Positions 1 through 10,234 of a DNA stretch of 37,443 nucleotides are shown one piece after another (positions within the stretch are counted from its first letter, which is position 1; each line of letters starts with the position of its first letter). A program made the translations under genes and the position numbers. The stretch comes from Herpomyces periplanetae (taxonomy: Eukaryota > Ascomycota > Laboulbeniomycetes > Herpomycetales > Herpomycetaceae). The stretch is from NCBI GenBank assembly GCA_009733715.1, contig WMKJ01000116.1, positions 1-37,443 of the forward strand, in the 5' to 3' direction. Below the pieces are notes generated by a model. It saw only the letters and a list, made by a program, of their open reading frames with translations. It was not told where the DNA came from and ran no database searches.

Positions 1-563
1 TCCACCTGATTGTCGTGTGATGCAGAATTAGGTTTCTCGTTATTAGGCTTGTCTGACGGTGTTTCATGTCCGACCCGTGGGCTGGGATTTTGATTTGTAG
101 CAATATTAGGATTAATTAATACAGACCGAATATTAGCTTCTTTAAGAGCTTTTAAAGCTTGGGAACCCGAATAATCAAATTCACCAGCTTGCCCAATGCT
201 TAAACCCCCACTTCCGATAACGAGGACCTTTTTAAGCTTTAGCGGGGCAACGGATCCTGGAGAGACGAATTTATTTGGACCTTTTCTACGCAAGATTTCG
301 CGGGCAGTAGGCGATATATGTGATGAAAAATTAACATGTGAAGTTTTAAAATACGGGGGAGAGGCCGGTAAAATGGAGTAAGACCTGGCGGAGAGATGGG
401 AATGTAACGGGGACAAAGCAATATTGCGGCACAAAACGTTATAGGCAGCAGCTGCTCTGGTATTAGTTGAGAAGGAGGATAGTCCAAAAAGGCGAAAGTA
501 AGGTGAAAGGGATGACTTAGATGGATGGGCAATACACGAGCCTACAATCTGTAGTGACATCAT
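1..563 (-). CDS. CPA2: Carbamoyl-phosphate synthase large chain, arginine-specific, mitochondrial type (5' part only)
   Basis: The enzyme makes carbamoyl phosphate from bicarbonate, ammonia and 2 ATP for arginine synthesis. The frame is open from an ATG at 563 (a second ATG follows at 560; an in-frame TGA lies further upstream) to the left edge, about 187 residues. From about residue 112 it reads [20 protein letters not shown], then [20 protein letters not shown] and PNIAT, the first ATP-grasp block of CPS large chains. The preceding 111 residues are Ser/Arg/Leu-rich with almost no acidic residues, as in a mitochondrial presequence, and contain no glutaminase domain. That argues for the separate arginine enzyme rather than the URA2/CAD fusion. 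After PNIAT the family usually continues into a block near LADKVYFLPV; here a hydrophilic Asn/Ser/Pro-rich stretch follows (about residues 164-187), either an insertion or an unrecognised intron. Identity is sure; CPA2 versus another CPS is likely. Confidence 0.9.
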   Translation of the reverse strand, partial: MMSLQIVGSCIAHPSKSSLSPYFRLFGLSSFSTNTRAAAAYNVLCRNIALSPLHSHLSARSYSILPASPPYFKTSHVNFSSHISPTAREILRRKGPNKFVSPGSVAPLKLKKVLVIGSGGLSIGQAGEFDYSGSQALKALKEANIRSVLINPNIATNQNPSPRVGHETPSDKPNNEKPNSASHDNQV

Positions 564-1222
564 GACTAGGCGAAGTGGTAGACGATTTTGTGTCGGACAA
601 AATATTCGTGGTGTAAACTCGTATAATCAAAAGTCCATTGTACGTTGGAGTAAATAGCGTATAGATCAAACTGGAGTAAATTATACTTGTAAAGTAAGTA
701 ATAAATTCTTTCACACGAGAGTTATGCCCACACACTTGGTGGGAATTAATCCACGTATTGTAGATGTATAATTGACGTATACCAACGATAAGCTGCAAGG
801 TTAGATTGGTTAAATAAGACGAGATAAGTTAAAAGGGAGTACATGGATTATATTAAGTTCTGTAGACATTGATCAAGGTGTCAAAGGCGGATATTAATTT
901 TGGCAACGTTACAAATTGCCGTTATGGAAAATTTAACAAATTAGGGAGTAGGGGAAAATAGAATAAGGAAGTTGAACGGTGACATCAGTTGGATAACTAG
1001 CGTCTTGTAATACACAAGTAGCGTTTAAACGTACAAAAGAATAGAACTAAGTAAAAAGGTTAAAGTAAGGGTAAAAATTGGATAGTCTTGCTTGTGAAAA
1101 GATATTTTTGACGAATATTTCATTTTGCATCTGTGAGGCTCGGTAAGAAAAAACGTTGAGCCGAATCGGACTCGGACATATTTTATTACCGAGCCCCGAA
1201 CTCGGAAAGTGCCCAAACAGGT
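564..1222. other. Intergenic, no gene recognised
   Basis: AT-rich spacer upstream of the carbamoyl-phosphate synthase start and downstream of the small ORF at 1223-1468. It should hold the CPA2 promoter. Short open frames on the minus strand look like chance reading of AT-rich DNA. I see no tRNA, repeat or conserved motif. Confidence 0.6.
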
Positions 1223-1468
1223 TTAACGCTGTTGTTTGATTGCGACTTCTTGTAGGTACTCGGGTGACTCAGAAATGGGGAAGGAAGCCGGTCCGATGAG
1301 GGCAGTTCCGATAGACGGACCGAAGAAGAAAGTTTGACCAGAAATTGCCGCAATGACCAAGGCTTCCGAAGCAGCTCCGGAAAAGTTAATCTCGATAAAG
1401 ACGGTTGCAGTTAAAACGGCCTCAAACAAGATGGCACCGAGAAAGACAGGCAAAGTGTCAATGAACAT
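1223..1468 (-). CDS. Small hypothetical protein, hydrophobic, or last exon of an unrecognised gene
   Basis: An 81-codon frame starting at an ATG at 1468, with an in-frame TAA directly before it. The protein is rich in Ala, Ile, Phe and Gly, with hydrophobic stretches at about residues 7-25 and 34-60, and ends in a charged tail (EVAIKQQR). Codons are strikingly C/G-ending (GCC, GTC, ATC, TTC) compared with the AT-rich surroundings, which suggests a selected, perhaps highly expressed coding exon. A perfect GTAAGT lies just upstream on the same strand (1490-1485), so it may be the last exon of a spliced gene; a possible acceptor ends in TTTGAG inside the frame. I do not recognise the family and assign no function. 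Confidence 0.4.
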   Translation of the reverse strand: MFIDTLPVFLGAILFEAVLTATVFIEINFSGAASEALVIAAISGQTFFFGPSIGTALIGPASFPISESPEYLQEVAIKQQR

Positions 1469-2339
1469 TTAAATCTCTCAGCATACTTACTCTCATTGCC
1501 CAAATGTAGCAGGTCTGACAAGGTTACTGGAATTGTATGTGATTTAACAGAATTATGCGCCCGGGCTATCATTTCCTCGTGGCGTGCTCACAAACGTCCA
1601 CTATCTTCACTTTAAAAGCTTGTAGACAACTAAACCATTGTACTACTTTCTCTCTTCCTCCGTGTAAATTATATTATAAACATTTTTGATAAAATTTACT
1701 TTACCTTGTACGATTAATGCACAAGTGTATACATCTTGAATAAGCAAAATACATCCAATCCATGGTGGATGGTGTCGTACCCCGTCCCATCGTTATTCTT
1801 CTTCTGAAAATTCTCTTGTACAACCACATTGACTTCACTCTTCCTCCCTAGACCCTGCATTGCCCAACCAGGTGCAGCATTTTATACCATGCCATGATTA
1901 AAACTTTCCACTGGTACACTGCTACTTTTTTGACGCTACATCACCGATTGTTTGTAAATTGTAGAAATCCAGCAAAAATAAAATTGAGTTAAAATATTCC
2001 CTCTTCCCAGAAGATAGCAAAATGTATACCTAAAATGCATATCATATAATATGCTAGGACTTAATAGGCGTGTTTAACGATAAGTTCATCGTAGATTAAA
2101 TGGTCATATATGGATTAACTTGTCTTTATAAGAAGCAATTAATATTTATAAACATTTGAGAAAAAAAAAGCGTGAAATGAATAACAAAGTCAAGGAGGAT
2201 TTCATTCATCAATTTACATGCTTTGAAATGATTAACGAGATTTCCGCTTCAAGCAGATTGTAAAGTGGAATAATGTGGAATATACATCCGAACTGCTGAT
2301 CTTTACACGTATGAATGTACGAGTGCAGATGGGCGCACT
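1469..2339. other. Intergenic; only short open frames
   Basis: AT-rich region between the small ORF and the ubiquitin protease stop. A somewhat GC-richer patch at about 1760-1890 has short open frames on both strands: about 29 codons from the ATG at 1761 on the plus strand, and about 50 codons on the minus strand. Neither resembles a family I know nor is long enough to be convincing. No RNA gene was seen. Confidence 0.5.
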
Positions 2340-4655
2340 TTAACATTCACCGTCCAAATCATCTTCGTCTTCAGCGTCAGCGTCAGATTCCCGCTCTAAA
2401 GCATCCTCCGTTATTTCACGATAGAACAGAATATACGCACTGGCTAAACTGTCCTCCCCGCCAAAAAAGCGCAACACAAAATATTTATCTACAGGCTCCA
2501 CTAATTCATCATCGAACAATACCCAGCCACAAGCCTGTGTTTTTACAATACTCACATAATGGCCATGATACGGTCCACTACCAATGTGAACTACTACGGC
2601 ATACAGTTCATATAGTCGATCGGGATCCACTGCGTCGTGAGTTGTATTAAACAAGCGTAATTGGTAAGGATACACGACACGATGAAACAATTTTTGGAGT
2701 TGTTGCTGCTCCTCTGAGTATTTGAATCGCTTTAAATGTAAGGCCAAAACTCGGGGAGGGCGTTTAATTTTCATTCTCTTTTCCGCTTCCTGTAGCCCAC
2801 CACAATTATCACAATGAAACTTGTTTCGACCACAAAGCATTTCTTTACGGGAAAACTTTCGTAAACATGCGGTGAGTGAAGTATGATTTTCTGTATCAAC
2901 AGACAGATCAAAAAAAGGTTCGTCACGAGAAGAAACAGTATCGCAATTAAGACATCGAGTCTCCGAGCTAAGAAGCCCACCAAAGAGATCGTGGACCCAG
3001 CTAGCTGAGAATGTGGAAAATCCTTTTGAATTAACATCTACACTCGAATCAATTGCTGTACTAACAGCATTTATCGGTCGTTGCAACGATTGTGATGTTA
3101 GATGTTTAGCAAAATTGGATGGTATGTTAAGTAGCGAGTCGACAGTCGAAGGATGATTTGGTTGAGGGTTATTATTGGACAGATTGTGAGAATTGATTGG
3201 TGATGTGGGGTTTTCCGGGGGAATATTTTCAGTGGCGATACTAGGAAGGGTAAGCGAAGGTATATTTGGAATAGAATTATCCGATTTAAAATTTAGGGAA
3301 GCATCCAGCGCCGACTTATTTGACACTACAGGGGAAGATGCCGATGGAGGTAAAAGCGAATCATAAGCAGCAAAAACTGCTTCATTGGTTGAAGAGTCAA
3401 TGTCCAGTTTATGGGGGGTTATCATGAGGTTATCAGATTCAGTAGAGCTGTTAATATTGGTATAAGAAGGGCAATGTTGACTGGAGGGATCTTGTACATT
3501 ACAGCTCTTAATATTCTCGACGACTTCATTTAAAAGAAGACTGAGAAATTCATGAGCATCTTGATGCATAGGGGTGCGGAAGATTTCAAAGTCTCGTCGT
3601 AGTACTTGTTGAAAGGCGTGAGGAGAAACAACACCGGTGTGAGACGAATGATTGGAAATCGCAATGAAGATATCCTTTAAACAAGTGAATAACGAAGGAG
3701 GCATTCCATGAAGCTTAGAATTATCGTAATCAACATTTATGACGGGGCCATTGGATAGAGCAGCCTTTTTACGAGTATCAACGGATACTTTTTCATCGTA
3801 TGTACGAGCAGAAGGGACAGAAGTGAATGTACCGGCAGCGTTAGCATTAGAGACAATTGATGTATTTGAAGTAGATAATAAAGTTGTCAATGTAGACTTT
3901 GAACGAGGGGAGGCAGCGGATATTAGTGAAATGAGAGGTTTAGATTTAGTAGGCGATCTTGAAAAGGTAGTGGGAGGCACGAATGCATTATTAGTAGGCG
4001 TAAGTAGACAAGAGGACTGAGAATTTTGTGATGGAAATGGAAAGTTTAGTATATGCTGGCGAAAGGGAGCACTGTGAAATAGGCATTGTATAATAGAATT
4101 GCAATAGCTAAGGGGAAAGTTAGCAATGGACAACGATACTATAAAAAGTTTGGTTTAGGCTAAAGGAAATTTAATTATTGACCATGTACTTCCGAACTAA
4201 ACATTAAGAGGTCAGTTAGGTTGAGAGAATAAAGGGAGAAAGAAGGATTGAAATGAGGGCAAGAAATAGCGTAAGAGGGGAGAGATAAATGAAGAGGTCA
4301 TTGGGTGAGTTGTCGTGTACAAGAGGGAGGGGAAGAAAGGGCATGGTGGGTAAGGCAGGGAAAGGTGGAATTAGGGGAAGAGGGGTATAAGTGTATAGAG
4401 GTATAAGGGAGTAAGAATTGAAAAGATTAAGATAAATCAAGCTATACTGACACGCACATTTTCTAAGCCAAAGAACTTATCACTACCGTCAAAAGGGCTA
4501 ACAGTGACAGTGGGATTAGCGAGATAGGAAGACTGAGAAGATTGAGAATGGGATGAATTATTATCGGAATACGTAGCATGGGGAGCGGAGGCGACAGACG
4601 GAGGCGTCGATTGAGAGGGAAAATTTCCTTTGAAGCGAGAGAACAGTGAAGACAT
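2340..4655 (-). CDS. UBP9: Ubiquitin carboxyl-terminal hydrolase, USP12/USP46 (Ubp9/13) type
   Basis: A cysteine protease that removes ubiquitin; USP12/46/Ubp9 enzymes work with WD-repeat partners. Exons (minus): 4458-4655, 4183-4196 (14 nt), 2340-4107; predicted 659 residues. Introns are 261 and 75 nt, each with a CTAAC-like branch site (CCTAACTG, GCTAACTT). Joined, they give the Cys box GLENFGSTCYCNS, with catalytic Cys71 and oxyanion Asn66. The His box is GHYVSI (His587), with LFDDELV (Asp603/604) behind it. Two CxxC pairs (CLNC, CDNC) form the zinc ribbon, and RVLALHLKRFKY is diagnostic of the family. The first ~60 residues and residues ~90-330 are Ser/Pro/Asn-rich linkers beyond the metazoan core. 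The usual GNTC is GSTC here, tolerated in the family because the oxyanion Asn lies five residues upstream of Cys. The donor of intron 2 (GTCAAT) is weak, so the 14-nt exon is the least certain part. Confidence 0.9.
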
Positions 4656-5207
4656 GACAATCAGAGCAAGGAAAATCTTTTAAATGTGGAAATGATGCAA
4701 TGCACGAAAGAATCATGTTAAAGGGCAAAAGGTTTATGAAGAGGAGACGAAGCAGGGTAAAAATTGGCGTAAAAAGGAAATGTAAACTTAACCAAAAGTA
4801 AATACTAAAATGATGAAAGTGAACAAGTAATTTACGAGACAAATTCACGATGACGGTTATGATGATTACGATGATGAAAAAAAGTGAAAAGAGTACGGAG
4901 ATAAAATGGTAAAAACGTGGAAATTTGTTCGTGAAAGTCAAATTTCAAAGTTGAAGCGTTCACGCCCGAGTTTGAATCACGTGTATTGTGCAATTATGTC
5001 AGCGAGAAGGGCGGATGGGGGTAAGGCGATGGGATGGAATGAAATCAGATTTTAAAAAATAGATGAGAACGAGCAGTAAGAATTGTTGGGCTTGGGAAAT
5101 AAGTAAGGCTATAAAGTATTGGAGTCTGTTTGAAAAATTATGTACACAAAGGTACTTTTCTTTATGGTATCACGAAAATTGTAAGATAAAAGTTATTATT
5201 GATGATG
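4656..5207. other. Intergenic spacer (5' of the ubiquitin protease)
   Basis: About 550 bp between the ubiquitin protease start and the xanthine dioxygenase stop, both minus strand. The coding strand is pyrimidine-rich just upstream of the protease ATG. It carries a CACGTG palindrome at 4978-4983. Short frames here look like chance. Confidence 0.55.
4978..4983. promoter_or_regulatory. CACGTG E-box palindrome
   Basis: Perfect CACGTG in the flank TGAATCACGTGTATT, about 320 bp upstream of the ubiquitin protease start. bHLH factors bind this core in fungi. One hexamer in a 550-bp spacer can occur by chance, so this is only a candidate. Confidence 0.25.
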
Positions 5208-6567
5208 TTAGGATACAGTTGACAAGGGAAATTCCGAAGCAGCAAGATTACATTGGTGCATTAAACGAAACTCATCATGGGTAAACGTACCGGTTACAGT
5301 ATGTAATAAACTATGATTGTGAAAGAGGACCAAATCATTATTATTCCATGAGTGAATGTAAACGTATTCTGGAGAAATGGAAGATCTTAATAATCGATAT
5401 ACACGTTCCCGAACTCTTGACAAGTTATCATCGACCAGTTGTGTTTCACCGTTAGGTTTAACTCGTAAAATACGACGAGCTAATGATGGATGAATCTGTA
5501 AGGCTAATCGACCCGTTTCACGATTTTTCCATACCATGGGTAACACTTGTATATTTTCAGGTTTAATAGGCGGTAAGTTACATTCGGGAAGTTCCAAACC
5601 TTCGTTTTCGAGTCCGAGACCGTTTGGTAAGGAATGTGCTCTACTCATCCATATATAGGGAAAAGGAGGATATTCGATGTAATGATGTTTAGCGAATTCC
5701 TTGTCATATTTATTTAGCAAATCATATGCTGTGTATCCAGACGTAAAAGCAGTTGATCCGGGCGTAACACACGGAATTTCCTGACCTGAGCCATCATCGT
5801 AACGTATAGTCTGACGTCGCAATGTCTTTGGTACGTTAACGGCGAATAAACTCGTAACAATGGGTGGAGGGTATTCATATAATGCTGCATCAATATGCCA
5901 TCTGTAGAAGCGTGTAAAATTAAGAGTATGAGTATGAGGAAGGGATAAAAGGTGATACCCAATGTGATTGGGGTGAGTTAACGTAATATCTTGTAGGGAA
6001 TAATGATTTGTTAGTCTACCATGCCCGAGGACTTGAACTTGTGGTTGACAAGGTATACGAATTAGTTCAGAACTGAGAATGCTGTTTTGATCGACGGGTT
6101 TGGAACCATGACCGTATGCAGTAGCAGTCGGATCGAAGAGACGATTAAGTTGGAATTGATGAGCGGGTGTAAGGTTTTGTTGATTAGGAAATACCAGGAG
6201 TTGATGCTGGAAGAGGGCACGACGAATTAAAGAGAAATCATGATCTAAATTGAATTGAAGGAGAAGTAGAGATGAGCGAACGAGGAGATCATGATGAAGG
6301 GAAGATTTTCACTTAACAAGACAGGGTAAGGATAATTTAGAGATTATTTATGCGTTGTTACAGAGGGATTTTCTTACCTGATAACTTAGAAAGATCGGAG
6401 TTGTCAATTTGAGCGCCAAAGTTAACTTTACTGAAGCGAGAGTGGCGTAGGGGGGTGACTGTTAAGGGTGATTTTTGGGTGGAATAGTTACGATAAAGAA
6501 GAAAGAAAATAGATGCCTTTTTCCAATGATTAGTCTTGAAAGTGGCGAATAAAGAAACAGATCTCAT
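5208..6567 (-). CDS. xanA: Alpha-ketoglutarate-dependent xanthine dioxygenase (XanA family)
   Basis: Fe(II)/2-oxoglutarate oxygenase of the TauD/TfdA superfamily that hydroxylates xanthine to uric acid, the fungal alternative to xanthine dehydrogenase. Exons (minus): 6378-6567 and 5208-6244; intron 133 nt (GTAAGA...TTTAG); 408 residues. The iron site is His180-x-Asp182 (RFYRWHIDAALYEY) and distal His378 (HNHSLLHTVTG), with the oxoglutarate-binding Arg390 in FRLMHQCNLAAS. LFDPTATAYGHG and RRQTIRYDDGSG are typical of XanA proteins. The family usually begins near TVTPL and FGAEI (here residues 36-53). This protein has about 32 extra N-terminal residues, basic, without acidic residues, ending in RNYST, which looks like a mitochondrial presequence; no later ATG precedes the conserved start. 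The family call is firm; substrate and targeting are inferred. Confidence 0.92.
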
Positions 6568-8362
6568 AATTTCATATCTAACTGAGCCAAAAATGAATCA
6601 ATGAGTCAAAGGTGTAAAGAACGATCAAGCGAACGAGTATACGAGTGCGAGGGGAATAATAGATTAAGGTATTAGTTAAAGGGTATTGAAATATAGTTTG
6701 CAGACTTGGAAATTTGACAACAAATATGTTATGAATGAGCTTGGTAGCCAGATTGAACGCTTGGTTGTAACACAAACTTAATAAAATGGGGTACGTACTC
6801 GAGCTTAAGAAGGGTAAAAGTAAGTAATAATTAGTGTACAAGAAGTGTAGAATTGGTGTATGTTAATAGGAGACCGAAGTGACCTACTGAAATTGGTACA
6901 GATAAAGTGATGCACAACTGAACAAACAGAAGAATAGCTAGGAAAGTATAGAGGGAAGAAGGGTGATGGTTTTGTGTGGGAATTTTGGGATGTCCAGAAT
7001 CTGGGTATATTGAAAAACAAAGGCGAGAATTATTCATTCAGTAGGAAATTTAATTGAAAAATAACATGAAGAGCGAGTATGATGGAATGATTGCAAGAGC
7101 GATTAAATACGTATGTATACATAGCTAATATACACGTACACGTACGTATACACGAACGAAGCGATAAACATACAAAACATAATAAAGGTGGGGAAATGGA
7201 TTATTAACAAGGAGAGTGATGAATTCATTAAAGCGAATAAACATGAATGAGAGTATAAATGAAAAAATATACAATTTCATGAGCGTGCTCGAGTGAAACA
7301 GATTAGTATCGACACTTGAAATGAAAAAAAGCGCTGCAAACGACAAAATTTACAGCAAAAAGACATCTGATATCACATGACACCGAAACAGACTAGGCGA
7401 AATTACGTCATAAAGAAGGCTTGGAAGGGGAGTGGCGATGGGTAATAGCCAAATTAGGAAATAAGATAATTACCTGACTGGGAAGGAGCCGAGAAAGGGG
7501 GTGTTGCGAGAAAAGGAAAGAAGGGGAAGGTCCGACGAGACAGGAAGGAGTGATTGGCTAGGTTGAAACGCGTGGTTTCCGGAAACGGAACAAACTGCGA
7601 ATTTCCTATTTGGGTAATCCAAAGGTTTTTCGAGTCGAGCAAGTTTTGGGGCAAAAGGTTTGGATGAAGAGGGAATGATTTTGTAGAATTTTGTCTGGAA
7701 TTGGATTAATTGACAAGCTGAATTTGATTAGATTATTCCTAATGAATCCATCACTTAGCATCTTGTATGCTAAGGATAATTCTTTGGTTATACACTATTT
7801 TTTCCCTTGAAATTCTCCCTGGGTCGGAGCAGAGCGATATTTTGTCTGCTTTAACTTACCTTAAACTAGCTCCAAATTGTTCGCATATCCTCTTATCTAT
7901 CTTTTGGACTAGCCTTTCATAATTAGTCTAAAATGGGTGCACTTTTTTTGGTCCCATTTCCTTATTGAGCTTCTTTTGTTTAGCTTAACATCAATTATAA
8001 TTAGCGTTTACTCTTTTTTTTAGAGTGTCTTGAATCTATTTTCTTCATCATCAGCATCATCATCTTAACTGCATTCATTCATCCTATCCAAACATATCCT
8101 AGCCAATTACTACCAAGCAACCTTGATTTTTAATGCGCCTTTGGGTCTTTCGTAAACTGAATTACACACTTACTTGGTCACTCAGCCGTCCAACTAATTC
8201 GTCCTTCCGCGACATCTTGACTTTGAACCTTATCCAAGTCTTAAGCATCACATATAAACCTCCATTGCCCTTTTTTTCCTTTCCCTCTCCCCAAACAAAT
8301 ATTTGCACTTGTCCTGTCTCTTAATTCAACCTTTTTTCACTTGCTTTGGATATGTTCACATT
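6568..8362. other. Long divergent intergenic region with a possible uORF
   Basis: 1.8 kb between the start of xanA (minus) and the start of the zinc-finger gene (plus). A minus-strand open frame at 7454-7654 begins with ATG and ends at a good donor (CAGTCAG then GTAATT), but its Pro/Phe/Ser-rich product matches nothing I know. At 7131-7155 lies a near-palindromic run of ACGTAC/GTACGT units. From about 7800 the plus strand is pyrimidine-rich, as in a 5' leader. An ATG-initiated frame of 63 codons (8133-8324) ends 38 nt before the zinc-finger ATG and could act as an upstream ORF. Confidence 0.5.
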
Positions 8363-10234
8363 ATGCTAGTATCGTCGGCTTCGAATTCTTTCGCTGCGAC
8401 GACATTGGCTACGACAACTTCGTCGTCATTAACTCCGCTAACTTCTACATCTTCTATTTCTTCAACTGCGTCATCATCATCCTCCCCTCCATCTGCTTCA
8501 ACCCCTAACTCCTCATCTTGCCTCAATTCATTCCAAAACCTTTCCCAAATCTATCCAAATTTACATCTCTGTCTCCCACCTTCACCATCCCTATCATCCT
8601 CAGCCTCCATGCTAGATTCATACCTTTCTGATCCCTTATTCTTAATGAACGATACAACGTCCTTACCCAATTCTTTCGTTTCAATATATCCATCATCGCC
8701 TGGCTATTATACACTCCCTGTCCCTTCACTAAATGATCAATCATCCGCCGCTTCTTCTGCTTCTATTGTCACCACATCTTCTTCTCCAGTTACTTTCGTT
8801 CAGCATTTTCCCTTGCCCAATTCTTCCACTGAACCTCCCCTTTCCCCGTCCATTCATCAATCTCCTCCCTCACATATCCCCTTTTCCGACAATTCTTTAA
8901 CTTCTGCCTATCGTGATTTTTCCCCGGCTACAATTTTCCCTTATTCAACTTCTCTGCGTAACCTTCAATACCAATCATCCCACACTCTCCCCGTATCATC
9001 ATCTTCTATTCCAACTTCATCCATCTCTACTTCAACCTTTCCTAATACAAACACCAACGTTAACTCTAATCAAAATTCAATTCTACTTCAATCCTCACCG
9101 CCTTACATCGCCATCTCTTCATCCCAACCATCTGCGTCAATTCCTTCTACTCTTCCTTCACTTCAACCTGCTATACCTTTAACTTCTACTACTCAAAGCA
9201 TATCCACGACTATTAATCCTTTACCAATTCTACCTACAGCTTCGTCTACTGTTACCGCATCTTCTATCAATTCGAAAACATTGCCAGCATTGTCAACTTT
9301 CAGAAGCTCATCACCATTATCATCAACTTCAATACCATCAGCATCATCCAATAAACATTTGGATTCCTTTATAACATCAAAGAACAATTTATCCTCTTCG
9401 AACCTACCACCTTCCTCATCATTACTCACTTCTTCCAATGTTTCCACATTTTCTGCATCACGTACATCTAGTACGGCCCAATTCAAGAAGCACAAATGTC
9501 GAATCTGCGGAAAACGTTTTACTCGTCCTAGTTCTTTGCAGACCCATATGTACAGCCATACCGGTGAAAAACGTAGGTGCATCTTGGAATTTGCTAGCAG
9601 ATAAAATCTCAGCTTGTCAGTCAAACTAACTCATATCCTTTCCTGTTAACTTTTTCTTATAGCATTTGCGTGCAGCGTTCGTGGTTGCGGTCGTCAATTT
9701 TCCGTTGTATCTAATCTAAGAAGGCATAGAAAAGTTCATGCAGACGCCCCTCCTCCACCTCCTCCACTTCAGCCGCCTCCTCCATCATCTCATTTAACAT
9801 ATCCACCACCACCCCCCCATTCTTTGCCTCCTCCACCTTTGCCGCCGCCGCCGCATCAGCAACTTTCACCTTTACCGCTTAGTTTACCACAACAGGAGCC
9901 ATTTTCTTCACTAGCCTTTTCACAAGCCAATTCTATGTTTCCGTCAATGTCACAAGTCAACTCAAAATTTACCATGATAAGTGAATCTCCAAATACACTC
10001 CACTCACAACCTATTCATTCAAGTTACCTTCAGCATCATCACTTGGGTCAGTCAACTTCACTAAATCAAATTGATAATTCACTTAATCAAGACTCTCGAG
10101 ACCCCGAATTTAAGGATCCTCAATCACGAGCTTGCGGTCAAAGTCTTCCTTTACTTTTCGACCTGGACTTCGATCTTGCGCTCAACGTGGACTCCATTAA
10201 TCCCTCCGTTCAAATGTTACTACCCGCGACATAG
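8363..10234 (+). CDS. C2H2 zinc-finger transcription factor with Ser/Thr-rich and Pro-rich arms
   Basis: Exons 8363-9572 and 9663-10234; intron 90 nt (GTAGGT...TTATAG, branch AACTAAC or GTTAAC); 593 residues. The start is the first ATG of the frame; the open frame extends 60 nt upstream without an ATG. Residues 1-375 are low-complexity Ser/Thr/Pro, typical of fungal activation arms. Two adjacent C2H2 fingers follow: C379-C382-H395-H399 and C407-C412-H425-H429, joined by the classical TGEKP linker. The intron splits the linker proline codon (C|CA). The helices (TRPSSLQTHMYSH; SVVSNLRRHRKVH) resemble a two-finger family common in fungi. A poly-Pro run follows (about 433-465), then a Gln/Ser region and an acidic/hydrophobic tail (LLFDLDFDLAL) that may be an activation motif. 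Likely a nuclear DNA-binding regulator; targets unknown. Confidence 0.88.

Noticed and set aside
6578-7346. Several 60-90-codon minus-strand frames between xanA and the zinc-finger gene
   Set aside because: Low-complexity Phe/Tyr/Ile/Leu products of AT-rich DNA, mutually overlapping and without recognisable motifs.
7454-7654. Minus-strand ATG frame ending at a good donor (GTAATT)
   Set aside because: A possible exon, but the product matches nothing, no second exon gives a convincing protein and the region is probably a promoter or leader.
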